From Cinclus cinclus (lineage: Eukaryota > Chordata > Aves > Passeriformes > Cinclidae): a stretch of 64,000 nucleotides of DNA. The translations under genes were made by a program, and so were the position numbers. The notes under the pieces were generated by a model. The model searched no databases. It was not told where the DNA came from and saw nothing but the letters and a program-made list of their open reading frames with translations. The stretch is from contig NC_085055.1 in NCBI RefSeq assembly GCF_963662255.1, positions 2,480,602 through 2,544,601 of the forward strand. Reading direction: 5' to 3'. This document shows, one piece after another, positions 48,521 to 59,566 of the stretch; position 1 is the first letter of the stretch, and every line of letters starts with the position of its first letter.

Positions 48521-48676
48521 AGGTTCAGATTGGATATTTGGGAAAATGGCTTCATGGAAAGGAATGTTGAGTGTTGGCCCAGGGCACTGGTGGAGCCACC
48601 AGCCCTGCAGGGGTCTCAAAGTCATGAGGATGTGGCACTTGGGGACATTCAGGTTGGGCTCAGAGCTCTTTCCCAC
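48521..48676 (+). mobile_element. CR1 LINE fragment abutting a minisatellite
   Basis: 'cagattggatatttggga', 'gtgttggcccagggcact', 'gtggagccaccagccctg', 'gtcatgaggatgtggcac', 'ttggggacattcaggttg'. The normal tail is missing: the sequence passes into the 52-bp tandem array at about 48677. Confidence 0.85.
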
Positions 48677-49508
48677 CCTTAGCGACCCCGTGGTTGCTGT
48701 TTAAACCCCCAGTTTTCTTTGGACAGGTTCTCAGTGACCCCGTGGTTGTTGTTTAAACCCCCAGTTTTCTTTGGAAAGGTTCTCAGTGACCCCGTGGTTG
48801 TTGTTTAAACCCCCAGTTTTCTTTGGAAAGGTTCTCAGTGACCCCGTGGTTGTTGTTTAAACCCCCAGTTTTCTTTGGAAAGGTTCTCAGTGACCCCGTG
48901 GTTGTTGTTTAAACCCCCAGTTTTCTTTGGAAAGGTTCTCAGTGACCCCGTGGTTGTTGTTTAAACCCCCAGTTTTCTTTGGAAAGGTTCTCAGTGACCC
49001 CGTGGTTGTTGTTTAAACCCCCAGTTTTCTTTGGACAGGTTCTCAGTGACCCCGTGGTTGTTGTTTAAACCCCCAGTTTTCTTTGGAAAGGTTCTCAGTG
49101 ACCCCGTGGTTGTTGTTTAAACCCCCAGTTTTCTTTGGAAAGGTTCTCAGTGACCCCGTGGTTGTTGTTTAAACCCCCAGTTTTCTTTGGACAGGTTCTC
49201 AGTGACCCCGTGGTTGTTGTTTAAACCCCCAGTTTTCTTTGGACAGGTTCTCAGTGACCCCGTGGTTGTTGTTTAAACCCCCAGTTTTCTTTGGAAAGGT
49301 TCTCAGTGACCCCGTGGTTGTTGTTTAAACCCCCAGTTTTCTTTGGACAGGTTCTCAGTGACCCCGTGGTTGTTGTTTAAACCCCCAGTTTTCTTTGGAC
49401 AGGTTCTCAGTGACCCCGTGGTTGTTGTTTAAACCCCCAGTTTTCTTTGGAAAGGTTCTCAGTGACCCCGTGGTTGCTGTTTAAACCCCCAGTTTTCTTT
49501 GGAAAGGT
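48677..49508. repeat. 52-bp minisatellite, 16 tandem copies
   Basis: Copies start at 48677 and then every 52 bp from 48729 to 49457; 16 units fill 832 bp with no length variation. The unit contains 'cagtgaccccgtggttgttg', the palindrome GTTTAAAC, 'cccccagttttctttgg' and a closing 'aaaggttct' or 'acaggttct'. That A/C site reads, copy 1 to 16, C AAAAA C AA CC A CC AA. Only the first and last copies have 'ggttgctg' instead of 'ggttgttg'. Such uniformity points to recent expansion or active homogenisation. The array has no spacers, so it is not CRISPR, and 52 is not a multiple of 3, so it is not a coding repeat. Confidence 0.98.
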
Positions 49509-52500
49509 TCTTTCTGGGTTTGTGCTATTTAGAGAGCCACAGCACCACGCTGTGACCCAGCTGGTGACACCCAGGGACAGCTCCCTGCACGATTTGTCAC
49601 ATTTTAAACCTGGGGTTAAATCATTCCCCAGCAGATGATGCTGACAAAAAACCCTTCCTGGACAGGGATAAGAATGAGCAGAGGAGAGGGTGGGCGGGTT
49701 TCTATCACCACTTCTGTATCCTGCTCGAAACACCTGCAAAAACAAGGCCTGTACTTCTTCAAAGAGGTGTTTGGGGGTTTTTCACATCTCTTTATTTAAA
49801 GGGAAGAGCTCTGGGAGGTGCTGAATGCTGTGGATGCATTATTTGCATTGATATTAAATGTATATTGGAGACTAAAAGCTCATTGGTGTGTGCAACAGCA
49901 TCCATCAACATCAGCCTGAAGATTTGAAGCGAAGACAAAATGATGGGTTTGATGTCTGGAGGTTTTATCAAGTCACTCTGAAGCCTCCTGTGCTTCAGAG
50001 GAATAGAAATAATGCTATTTATGTTAATCTCCATTGCAGCACTGAGGCCTGGGAAGGATCTGGTCACAAAGGGAGGTAATGTAGACAAAGTTTTGATCCT
50101 GAGCTAATATTTTATGTTGTATAAAACTAAGATTTTGCATTGTTTTAGCACTCTAGTTGAAAGCACAATTTAAATAATAAGATAATGGAGAAAAGCAAAG
50201 ATGACTGGAGTGTCTGAACAAAATTAACAAAATTATTTATGAAAATATCCTTTTCTTTTGTGAGTGCTGATGGATACCAGGAAATCACCTCTCTAGAATC
50301 TGGGTAATTTAATTTTGTGTACTATTACAAAAGATAATTAAGCATCTGAGAGGAGGAAAAAAGGAACAAAACAAAAAAAAACCCTAAAAAATTTTTAAAA
50401 AGCCTGAATAAAATGAGTTGTAGAGCTACAGGAAAGGTATTAAATTAAAAAAAAAAAAACAAAAAAAACCCCACAATTATTCCCTGAAACATGAGAAGCT
50501 TCATTTCAGGAATTACAACAAAAGGAACTGCTGGTAACCACCCCAATACATCTCCATTTCTCAAAATAGTACAGGCACTTGCAGAGAGAAGCCAAGTCAT
50601 TCATTATAGAGCACCCCCAGGAGAGAGATTTTCTCCAAGTGAACTCCACATTCCTCTTTTGCAGAGAAAAGCAACCCTGAGATAAAGACAAGTGCTTAGA
50701 AAGAAAGCTCGAGTGGCCTTAAAAGTTTATACATTTATGGGCAGTGTAGGGATTTTGTGGGTCAGATTGTTCATTTCTGTATTCAGCAGTTCTAAAATCC
50801 TTGGGTTTAGATAAAAACTCTCTCTGTAGGAGAGATTGATGGTAATAATTAACTTATTAAAGCATTCAGGTGAGTGGTGCTAAAGGATGGAGAGGAAGAG
50901 GTTGCACCAGGTTTGGTTCACCTCTAGAGACTCCTGCTGCTGCAAAATGACAGCATTTTATGCAAAAGTCTGGATAAAATTCCTGGAACAGCAGCCAATA
51001 CATACAGTAGTATTTTCACAATAAAATAGATTTTCCACAAGAGAAATTACAGTTTTGCAAAATTGGCAAGTCAGATACAGAAAAGAGCCCTCTCAAAATT
51101 GATTATTTTTTATCCTGCCATTACTTTTTGATAATAAGACAATAAATTGCTGTGTTCTGCTAATTTATAATTTGGCTTCTGAAGATGTTGCTTTTGTAAA
51201 GGATTAGCAGAGCTGGTGTGAAGCACTGAGCAAGGTAAAGAGATTTTGCTTTTAACTGTTTTCAAAGGGATTTGACGTCTGCCATCCCCACAGAGCTTTC
51301 CCTGGGAATGGTCATCTCAGGGAGCTGGAAATCCAGCCCTTGCAGGAGAGATTAACTCTGCACCTTTGCTTGGCAGATCAGCTCAGTGTACAGAGAACTT
51401 GGATCAGTTTATGCACAATTAGAGCCTCTAATGAGTTCATTTTGAAGCACTTCTTCAACATGAACAAGGAAATAATCTCAATTTCTGCCCTGCTCTTCCA
51501 TGTGTTTTCCTCACGTGCGATGGTGCCCCTCACGGACATTCGTGTCCTTCCTAAAGCTCAGCTAATTGGGAATTGAACCAACAAGATTTCAGCATCATCC
51601 TCCCTCTCTGGGACCTCAGGATGCTCCAGCATTCCCCGAGAGCAGGATGAAGCCCTTCAGTTGTAGCTGTGTTCCTGCACACCATGGGCAGTGCACCAAA
51701 CCTGCGCTTTTTGCTGTTCATTCTTTATGCAGAACAATTCGTGAGGAAAATTACCTTGGTTTTAATCTTTAGAATGGTGTCCTGTTTTTTTTTTTCTTTT
51801 CCATCTTTTGTGGTTTTCTGAGAAGGGATTGGTGGATGAAGGATCAAAAAGATGAGAGAAGGAGATCAGGGCAGTCAGTGGAAGGATGTGTTCTTGGAAA
51901 AGACAGTCTGATGAGTGTGAGGGAAAATGAGATGCCCACCATCACAAACTTCACCAAAAGCTGTGTCTCCTCTTCAGCATCTCTGACCTGGGACCTGTGA
52001 GAATTTTGGGAATTCATCTGCACCTGGCTGGAGTGGGTTTGTAGACTCCTCCATGAACAGGAATTCTGACATCACACGGAGGCTCAGCTGATAGAAACCA
52101 AACCCAGCTCTTCCTTCCTCGAGCCAAAACATTGGAGAATTATGAACCACCTAAGAGGAATTACCAAAACTGGTGTTTGAGGCTGAAAGTCACTGGCTGA
52201 AATAAAAGATCAGATAAAGTTTGCATAACCATGACCCCTTTTCTGCCTTGGTTCCCCACCAGGACCTGTGGGAAATTCTTGGGATGGTTTCCACAGGAAA
52301 AAAAAATGTGATGGGAACCACACTGGTGCTCCTTGGGCTGCTGATTGCTGAAATGTCTTCATTAAATGAGGCACACTCAGAAAAATGAGGCAAAACTCAC
52401 CAGCAGGCCTTTGAGGAGTTGTCACTTCCATTCCTGTCAGTTTGGAGGGATTTGTGCATTCTTACAGTTTTGGGGGGAGGTGTTGTTAGCACTTCTTTCA

Positions 52501-52640
52501 AAGTGAAGATTAAATCTTTGATAATTTTAATCTTACTTGGGATTTGGGGTCTGATTGTGGTTGTTCACCTCATTTAAACAAGTTAAAACCATCACATTAT
52601 CCATTTTTATATTGGAATTACTATTGTTGCTAATTAAGTC
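49509..52640. other. Unique non-coding DNA
   Basis: Starts with 'tttctgggtttgtgc' right after the minisatellite. It is AT-rich from 50080 to 50480, with A-rich runs near 50376 and 50447-50468. Frames of up to 112 codons are unremarkable, and the longest (minus, 49407-49745) runs into the minisatellite. Confidence 0.5.
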
Positions 52641-52723
52641 ATAGTGGGCATGGTGGTATTCAGTTGAAGGTTAGACTTCATGATCTTGGATGTCTTTTCC
52701 AATCTTGATGCATCCATGATTCT
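52641..52723 (+). mobile_element. CR1 LINE tail, distinct subfamily
   Basis: 'catagtgggcatggtggtat', 'cagttgaaggttagactt', 'tgatcttggatgtctttt' and the end 'gatgcatccatgattc'. The 'ggttagacttgatgatctt' type of tail differs from the other copies here and represents another avian CR1 subfamily. Confidence 0.85.
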
Positions 52724-52789
52724 TTAATTATGGTTCTAGAAACCAGGCTATTCTCTGTATTCTCTTACAACAAGGTTTTTGGGTTTTGG

Positions 52790-52812
52790 TTTTTTTTTTT
52801 TTTTTTTTTTTT
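52790..52812. repeat. Poly(T) tract, 23 bp
   Basis: Uninterrupted T run preceded by T/G-rich sequence. It could be the reversed poly(A) tail of a minus-strand retrocopy, but nothing recognisable follows on that strand. Confidence 0.9.
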
Positions 52813-52917
52813 GTCCTTCTAACCAAGTCTTTATCCCAAGATAAATTTTTGGGCCTGGCAGCAAACAAAACTGTTCCTCACCCTTAGTGACCTGGCTTGG
52901 TTTTGGTTTCACGACAG

Positions 52918-53079
52918 AAATCAGGTCAGATGAGGGAAGCTCTAACAAAGCTACAAAATTATGTGGAGCTCCCTCTTCCTATTAATTTCCGGGAAGACTT
53001 GGATGCCTTAAATGCTTTTGTGCCTTTGAAAACAGCACCCAAACAACTTTTAATTAAAGCAGAAATTCAGACATTATAA
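52918..53079 (+). CDS. Candidate terminal exon, unrecognised (low confidence)
   Basis: Open frame of 53 codons directly after an acceptor-like 'tttggtttcacgacag' (52902-52917), closed by TAA at 53077-53079, with AATAAA at 53113-53118. The peptide starts KSGQMREALTKLQNYVELPL, continues with REDLDALNAFVPLK and ends KQLLIKAEIQTL. It is balanced and amphipathic, more like a real globular protein fragment than most frames here. I cannot assign it to a family. It may be a real last exon, a fragment of a retrocopy, or chance. The poly(T) tract 105 bp upstream is in the wrong orientation to be the tail of a plus-strand retrocopy. Confidence 0.2.
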   Translation, partial: KSGQMREALTKLQNYVELPLPINFREDLDALNAFVPLKTAPKQLLIKAEIQTL

Positions 53080-54956
53080 TCAAGGCCTTTCCCATCCTTT
53101 GTGTTCACAGGCAATAAAAGAACTTTCAACACCAAGAAAACAGCAGAAAATGTTATTTTTTATTTTCCTTGTCCTATTCCTGTGACCTTTGTTATCAGTG
53201 GAGCCTCTAAAGTAGGGCAAGAAAATGAAATCTAGGGCCAGCATGGCTGATATTCAAAGCAACAACATAAGAGATATTTTTTTTTCCTTTTTCTTTTTTC
53301 ATTTGCTTTATGGTTGAGCAATTTTTTTTTTTTTTTTTTCTGGAGTTAGCACTGTGAGATCAGTGTGGCTGGTAGGAAATGATGTATGAAAGGGAACAAT
53401 CCCTTCCCATGACACAAATAAACAGCCACTGCAGGCAGATGAAGTTTTTGTGCTGGGCTCTTGTTGTGCTCAGCCTCACCATGAAGTTGGAGATAGAAAG
53501 AAAGGTCTGGGGTGTGTATCCCATAGAAAAAAAAGAGAAAAGTTGAGAAATAGTCACACAAAAGTAATTTTTGTTTGTGTTTTCTTACCACCTCCCTGAA
53601 GAATCCCCTTTTTCCTGTGAGTACATTTGGTGGAGTTTTTTTTTTTTTTTGGTTTTGTATAAAACATTCCTCGTGCCATAGCCATGGATAAATTCCTAAT
53701 GATGTTCTGGGAAAGCACAGGAAAACTACAGTTGTGTTGTAATTATAAAATGCATTTTTTTCATGCAGTGGGAAGGGATTAAAGCAACAAATTCAGCTTT
53801 AAATGAATATTTAATTTTTTTTTCAAATATTTAGTTGATCAACAGTCTGATAGGCTAAGTATTTGTAAATAAATTCCCTGATTTTGAATTTGCAGAGCAA
53901 GGAGAGTAACAAGGATGATGTTTGGTAGATCTTGATGTTCTGGGGGTGTTTATTTGGAAATTTCCTTCCCTGGGGAAATGAGAGAGTGAGGATTTCTCCA
54001 TTAACAAAGGGTTCTATTTTTATGTCTTACTTGTCTGTATTTCCATGAGCACAGTGATCACAGCCTTGCTTGCTCCTTGCACCATTCACAGAACAGTTCT
54101 GGGAGCTATAAAACCTGTAATTAACACTCACATCATCAAAAGTAACTATTAGCTAAAGTTTCTTGAGTAATCTGTTGTTTTTTGTCACATCTTTTCACAA
54201 ATGTATTTTATAAACACAATCAGGTTAACACTGGGCAGTTTTAGGCATTCCTGCACTTAGGTTTATGCTCTTGAAATTATGGGTTTTTTATTTTTAAAGA
54301 CCATATTTATCTACCTGGGATGTATTTGTAAGTTCAAAGTTTACCTTTAACTCAAAAACAAAACAAAACAAAAAAAAATAACCCCACACAAATCTTGAGG
54401 GCTCCAGAAATTTGAATACTCTGCTGCTGGAGGATAATATCTGTGTTTAGGTTTTCCACAACTTACCATGTGTCAGTTGTCGTGTCCCAAGGAGCTGAAA
54501 GGAAGGAAGTGACAAGTTGTGGTGACAAGTCTGGAATGAGAGGATGGTGGGATGAGCAAACAAAAATAAATGCAGACATAGCTGCTCTTTTCTGTGCCGC
54601 AGCAGAGATGAAACCTTCAGGCTGCTGAGTTTGGGCTTGCTGTATCACTGCCTGGAAATCCCAGTTGTGGCTCTGGGCCCTGTTGGGCAGGGAGCCCTCG
54701 GGGTGGGAAAGGGAGAGATCTTGTTCAACAAGCAAAGAAAAGAGGGTGGTGTGGGTATGGCTGAAATTCAAAATGCCAGCAGAACTCCTTCCCTCTCCCT
54801 TAGTGTTTTCCTCTGAAGCTGGAAGTGTTTGAAGACTCAGTCATTCCTTATTTTAACCATGATTTTGTTGAAATTCTTCCTACGCAGAAATAACTGGGAA
54901 AAACATCAAAATATAATCTCAATTTAAACAAACAACTGTAGTAAAAGCAAAGTTTT

Positions 54957-55189
54957 CATAGAATCACATGATTGTTTGGGTTGAGAAGAACATTAATGAT
55001 CATTTTGTCCCATTCCTGTCATGGCAGGGACACCTCCCACTATCCCAGGATGCTCCAATCCCAATCCAGCCTGGCTTTGGACACTTCCAGGGGTCCATCC
55101 TGGAATTCCATCCCAGCCCCTCCCCACCCTCCCAAGGAACAATTCCTTCCCAATATCCCATCTAATACTCAATCTATCCTCTCATTTCT
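54957..55189 (-). mobile_element. CR1 LINE 3' fragment, minus strand
   Basis: Tail first: 'catagaatcacatgattg', then 'tttgggttgagaagaac', 'gtcatggcagggacacct', 'ccagcctggctttggaca', 'cctccccaccctcccaag', 'aattccttcccaatatcc' and 'catctaatactcaatcta'. Confidence 0.95.
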
Positions 55190-55559
55190 GACATGAGTTT
55201 GACCTGCAGCCACCTTAAAATACACCTGATCGGCGCTCACATTGTTTATATGCTCTTATATAAAGTAGGATTTCAACTTGGAGCTGCAGCATTTTATTGG
55301 GATTCAAAGCTCCCTGGATCTAACCACAATCCCCAGTGACAGAAAGAAAGCAAGAAAGGAAGGGAAAGTCGAAATAAGAGGAAGATATTTCTTATGAGAT
55401 GATATAAAAAACCTGCTCGAAGCCACGTCCCAGCCTTTTTGACGAAATGAAATTAATTTAAAACAATGAATCACTTGAAGTCCAGTGCAAGTTAATTGCA
55501 CTTTGAGTTCAACAGCTCTAAATAACCCCAGTCACGTGTGGGTCATGGTAAATAATGTA

Positions 55560-56520
55560 CCCCTCAGCAGAAATCATGGATTACTGCTCATTCCAGGCAT
55601 CCATTGAAGGCTCTATTTAGAATTACTTTGCTGCTCTGTGTGAGCCACTCGCCCCTTGTGGATTTTGGTCGTCCACACCTCCTCCTCCTCATGCAATTGT
55701 ACATCACTTAAGTGGTTTTCTTTCTTATCCAGTTCAATAGATCAGGAAGGGTAAGGTCACTTCAAGCTCTGCCTAACAATTCTTTTCAATGTATTATTGA
55801 ACATTTTGTTTTAAAAATTGACATTTGAGGAAGGAGCAGCATTCATTTCACTCTGGAAACAGATACAACGTGAATTTATTTGCTTCTTAAGACTGTTCTT
55901 ATCAATGCCTAATTCATATCTCCACAATGTGGGAAGATAAAGAGAAGCTTCTTTATTCTCAAAGTTCCAACTCTCCTAATTCATTCCAGCTTCCTGGCTT
56001 GCAGCAGGTCCTTTGTGCACGTTCAGGCATTGATCACAATTTGTTAGAACAAGATATAATTCCCCACTCATCCCTTGCTGCTGATTTATAAATGGGTTTT
56101 ATGGGCCCATCTGATCTGTGCATGCTGTTCTTGCATTTCAAGAGGCTTTAATGCATTTATTTTGACGGCAACTTTTTGTTTAATAATAATATGTCAGTCT
56201 TACATCCCGACGTACATAAATAATTCCTTCCAACAGCGTGTTGTTCACACATGAAAGTGTTCTTCAAATGATTCTTTAGTAAATGTCTCTAGAAATTTGT
56301 TTCACTCCACACTGAGAGCTCATCATGTGCATGTTTTATATTTGAATTGTCTGTTAGGTGGGGAAATAATTTCTGGTGCTCATTTTGGGACTGCTGACCT
56401 CTGATTCTGGGCGTGTTTGAGTCATGGAGCATTTCTAAAAAAATACAACACTGATTTTTCTTTCACCTTTAAGCCAATTGATTAGTGATTGATTTTTTAA
56501 GCCAATTGATCAGTGGGCAT
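55560..56520. promoter_or_regulatory. Possible conserved non-coding element cluster
   Basis: Nearly 1 kb with no transposon and no long open frame. It has a TTTTATGG Hox/CDX-type core at 56097-56104, 'aggctttaatgcatttat', 'cccgacgtacataaataatt' and a 20-bp direct repeat (about 56468-56487 and 56496-56515, one mismatch) containing CCAATTGAT. CpGs are kept ('ttgacggcaac', 'tcccgacgtac', 'caacagcgtg'). The regulatory role is inference from texture and motifs. Confidence 0.28.
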
Positions 56521-57957
56521 TGCCTACCTTTATTTAAGGAGGACAGAGAATTTTAGGTCATTTGGAAAACTTTGTTATTTACTACTCCTGATCCAACGTT
56601 TTGACTAGATATGGAAAAATAAACCTATGAAATGTAACACACTTGTCATCTGCAGAAGAAATGTTTTAAGAAAATTCTGATTTCAGCTCTTCTGGTTTTA
56701 AAGGCAGTTAAGAGCTATTAATTCCAATATTTAATTACATAATTGTTATGATTTAAATCATCTTTCATCAATCTCCAGCTTGTACTACAAGGCCATCTGA
56801 AGAGATTAGGGCAAGTTTGCCCTATTTATGACCATGTGTGTAGAGAAGCTCAAAAGAAGCTCCTGGGGGTGAATTTTTATCAAAATAATGAACTGGGATA
56901 TAGTTGTTCCTTTGGGAGAAAAAAAAAAAGTAGTAAATTTTTGTAAGCTATTATGAGATGTTGCTTCTTAAAACCACAAGTATTTCCAATTTTGAGGCAA
57001 ATTTTTGCAGTCTGAAACTGAGTGAGGCTTTTCTGGAGCTACCCCAGGGTTTGTCACGACCTTCTCTTCTTGCTCATTGTGATGACAGCAGGGTTCAGCT
57101 CTGTTCCTGGATCTCCCTTGAAAAGATTTCATTTTGTTTCCACTCTTACCCTGATATTCTCCAAGCTGAGGGTTTAGGTAGGTCAGACTCAAGAACTTGG
57201 TTTATATTTATAATTCTGAGACTTTTCCTGGTTTTAAGGATGCAGGCAATGCCTCTGCAGCTGTTTATCAGTCCATGTTTCCCAGTTTTTCCTCCCATGC
57301 GTGAAAAGGAGGAAGTTCTTTAAGGAAGCAACGACTTCAGTGAATCTCTGTAACTTCAGGAACTGGGAGGGGACATTTGAAATCCTTCAGGTTTATTTTT
57401 CCTTGGCGAAGCTGATGTAATTTTAGGATTTCTTGCTGTTTATATTCTCTAGGATGGCTTAAAAATTTGAAAACCAGTGGGGGGGGGGAACAGCACGTGC
57501 TTCCATCCTACCCAAAATCCATCTCCGTAGGAGATATTTTTGTGCACTGCAGTTCTCAGAGCTCACCTTTAGGGAGAAGGGTTCCATATCAGTTCCCCTC
57601 CGAGTCCCAGGGACGTGAATCCAGGATGGAATGATGTTCCCAAACACAGGAACAGCATCTCTGCACGTAGCAGGACTTCTGTTTTTTATGGAAAACATCT
57701 CTGAAGGCTTTCCATCAAAACCAATGCCCCTGTGCACAAAAGGTGTTGAAAAATGTTTTTTCGTTCAGTGAATTCTTGTCTTTACTGTTTACTGGGTTTT
57801 TTATTTATAGTTCGGGGGGAATATATATTAAATAAATTAAAATACTCTGGTTACAGAGTTTAGAGCTTGTGTTTTCTAAATAAACACAGAAAACCTGCAG
57901 TAGCAGAGTTGTATAAGACCTTTTCTCTCTCCAAATGGCCTTTAATTTGATAACAAT

Positions 57958-57994
57958 GAAAATAATAATAATAATAATAACAACAACAATAATG
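57958..57994. repeat. (AAT)n/(AAC)n microsatellite
   Basis: About seven AAT units passing into three AAC units, then 'aataatg'. Confidence 0.92.
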
Positions 57995-58470
57995 TTAATA
58001 AATCTCAGTGCCGTCAGTCATGCTTAAATCACTGTGAATATTTTGTTAAAAGGAAAGATTGCAACAAAGTAATTTTAAGGCAGCAGAATTGAAGTCAGTT
58101 CTTGTGGGAATGGACTACTGTTCTTTCCTTCAGTCTATGATTAATTTTTAAATAAATGAAACTACACAAGCATGGGACCTCAGAGGCTTCTGATTTTCTC
58201 CTCTCTGAAATGTTCCAATTAAACAGCAAGACAGAAGGGTTCCAAAGATCCAGATTTGAGAGCTATTGTAAATATTGCAGTTTGTTTCACACTGGAAACT
58301 CCCGCGACAGTGAATGTGACGAATAGGACGTGATGAATATTTCATTCCACGTTGTTGTCAGGGCTGGGGGTGATAGGAGGTCCTGAAACTGAGGGGGTGT
58401 TAAGTGTGAGCTGGGGGTGAATCCTAGGTGCTGTAGGGCAGCAAATCCATCCCATTACCCTAAGGAGAAT

Positions 58471-58770
58471 CCCTGGATCATGTTGGTTGGAAAAGCCCTC
58501 TAAGATGGAGTCCAGCTGTTCCCCAGCCCTGCCCTGTGTCCCCAGGTGCCACATCCACATGGTTTATCAATCCCTCCAGGGATGGGGCCTCCACCACTGC
58601 CCTCTGCCAATGCAGGACAATCCTTTTGGTGAATAGATTTCTCCAAATATCCAAACTGACCCTGCCCTTGGGCAACTTGAGGCCATTTCCTCTCATCCTC
58701 CCTTTGTTCCTTGGGACAAGACCCTGGCCCCGCTCAGCTCCAGCCTCCTTCCAGGGAGGTTTAGATACTC
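58471..58770 (-). mobile_element. CR1 LINE fragment, minus strand
   Basis: 'ctggatcatgttggttgg', 'aaaagccctctaagatgg', 'gtgccacatccacatgg', 'ccagggatggggcctcca', 'aacttgaggccatttcct', 'cttgggacaagaccctgg' and 'cttccagggaggtttaga'. It overlaps a 163-codon plus-strand frame (58536-59027) that has no independent support. Confidence 0.93.
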
Positions 58771-59527
58771 TCCCACTCTCAGCCTCCTTTGCTCACACCT
58801 TGGCACGTCCAATCAGCACATCCATCTCCAAATATCTGGCACAACCCCTCTGCTGTTTATTAACACACGGAATGCAAAGAAAACCTGATGCCGTGTCTAT
58901 TTTTGCCTCCCTGTCCATCCTCTGCCTGCTATGGGGTTTAGCAGGAGCTCTTTGTGCAGTAACACCAGCACCACTCACTGGGGCAGCTCTGGGTTCATTT
59001 CTGGGGGCAGGTGAGGCTTTGGTTTAGGCTCAAAGTCAAGCCTTGCTGACTCACACTGGTGTCTGAGCGCTGTAAATTTAGAAAATATAGTCCATAATCC
59101 TCAGCCCAGCTGCTGTTTACTCCATCTGATGAGAATCTCTGGTGCTTTTGCTGCAATAGAATATATAAAAAATACCTGAAGTGGCTTAGGTAATTGTGCC
59201 AAATTCTGTTTGATTAATGCACTTCATCTCCCCATTGCTCCACTTGCAGCTTTGGACCATTCTCAAAAAAAAAAAAAAGTCTCAATAGAAACTAATTTTA
59301 GTGTGGTTGTGACATCTCCTGACAGTGGGTCCCTCACAGCCTCTGAAGGCTTAATTCACTTTCCTGTCTTGAATACTTCTAAAATCTAACCCCCCAAAGT
59401 TCACAGAGGGCTTTTTCCCCCTTTTCCTTTTTCCCCCAGAAAACAATTATTGTCCGTGAGTAATTCAATCACGTTTGGTTTAAAATTCTGGAGCAAATAG
59501 GTAAAGCCAAAGGGAGCAAAGCTTATT

Positions 59528-59566
<39 letters not shown>

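Larger units (their letters stand above)
52724..54956. other. Unique non-coding DNA around a candidate exon
   Basis: Apart from the candidate at 52918-53079 it is AT-rich, with T runs at 53322-53339 and about 53636-53651 and an A-rich tract near 54356-54379. No transposon is recognised. Confidence 0.5.
55190..58470. other. Unique AT-rich non-coding DNA
   Basis: Includes the regulatory candidate at 55560-56520, an A-run near 56919-56929, a G10 run at 57479-57488 and an AAT microsatellite at 57958-57994. Frames of up to 121 codons have no recognisable motif. Confidence 0.5.

Noticed and set aside
48677..49508. Regular repeat array resembling CRISPR
   Set aside because: Units are directly joined with no unique spacers, and the host DNA is vertebrate.
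49407..49745. 112-codon frame containing a repeated peptide
   Set aside because: The repeat comes from entering the 52-bp minisatellite. Because the unit is not a multiple of three, the frame shifts between copies.
52790..53079. Poly(T) tract plus downstream frame as a minus-strand processed retrocopy
   Set aside because: The open frame is on the plus strand, the opposite of what the poly(T) would require.
58536..59027. 163-codon plus-strand frame
   Set aside because: The first half is antisense to a CR1 fragment, and no known motif follows.
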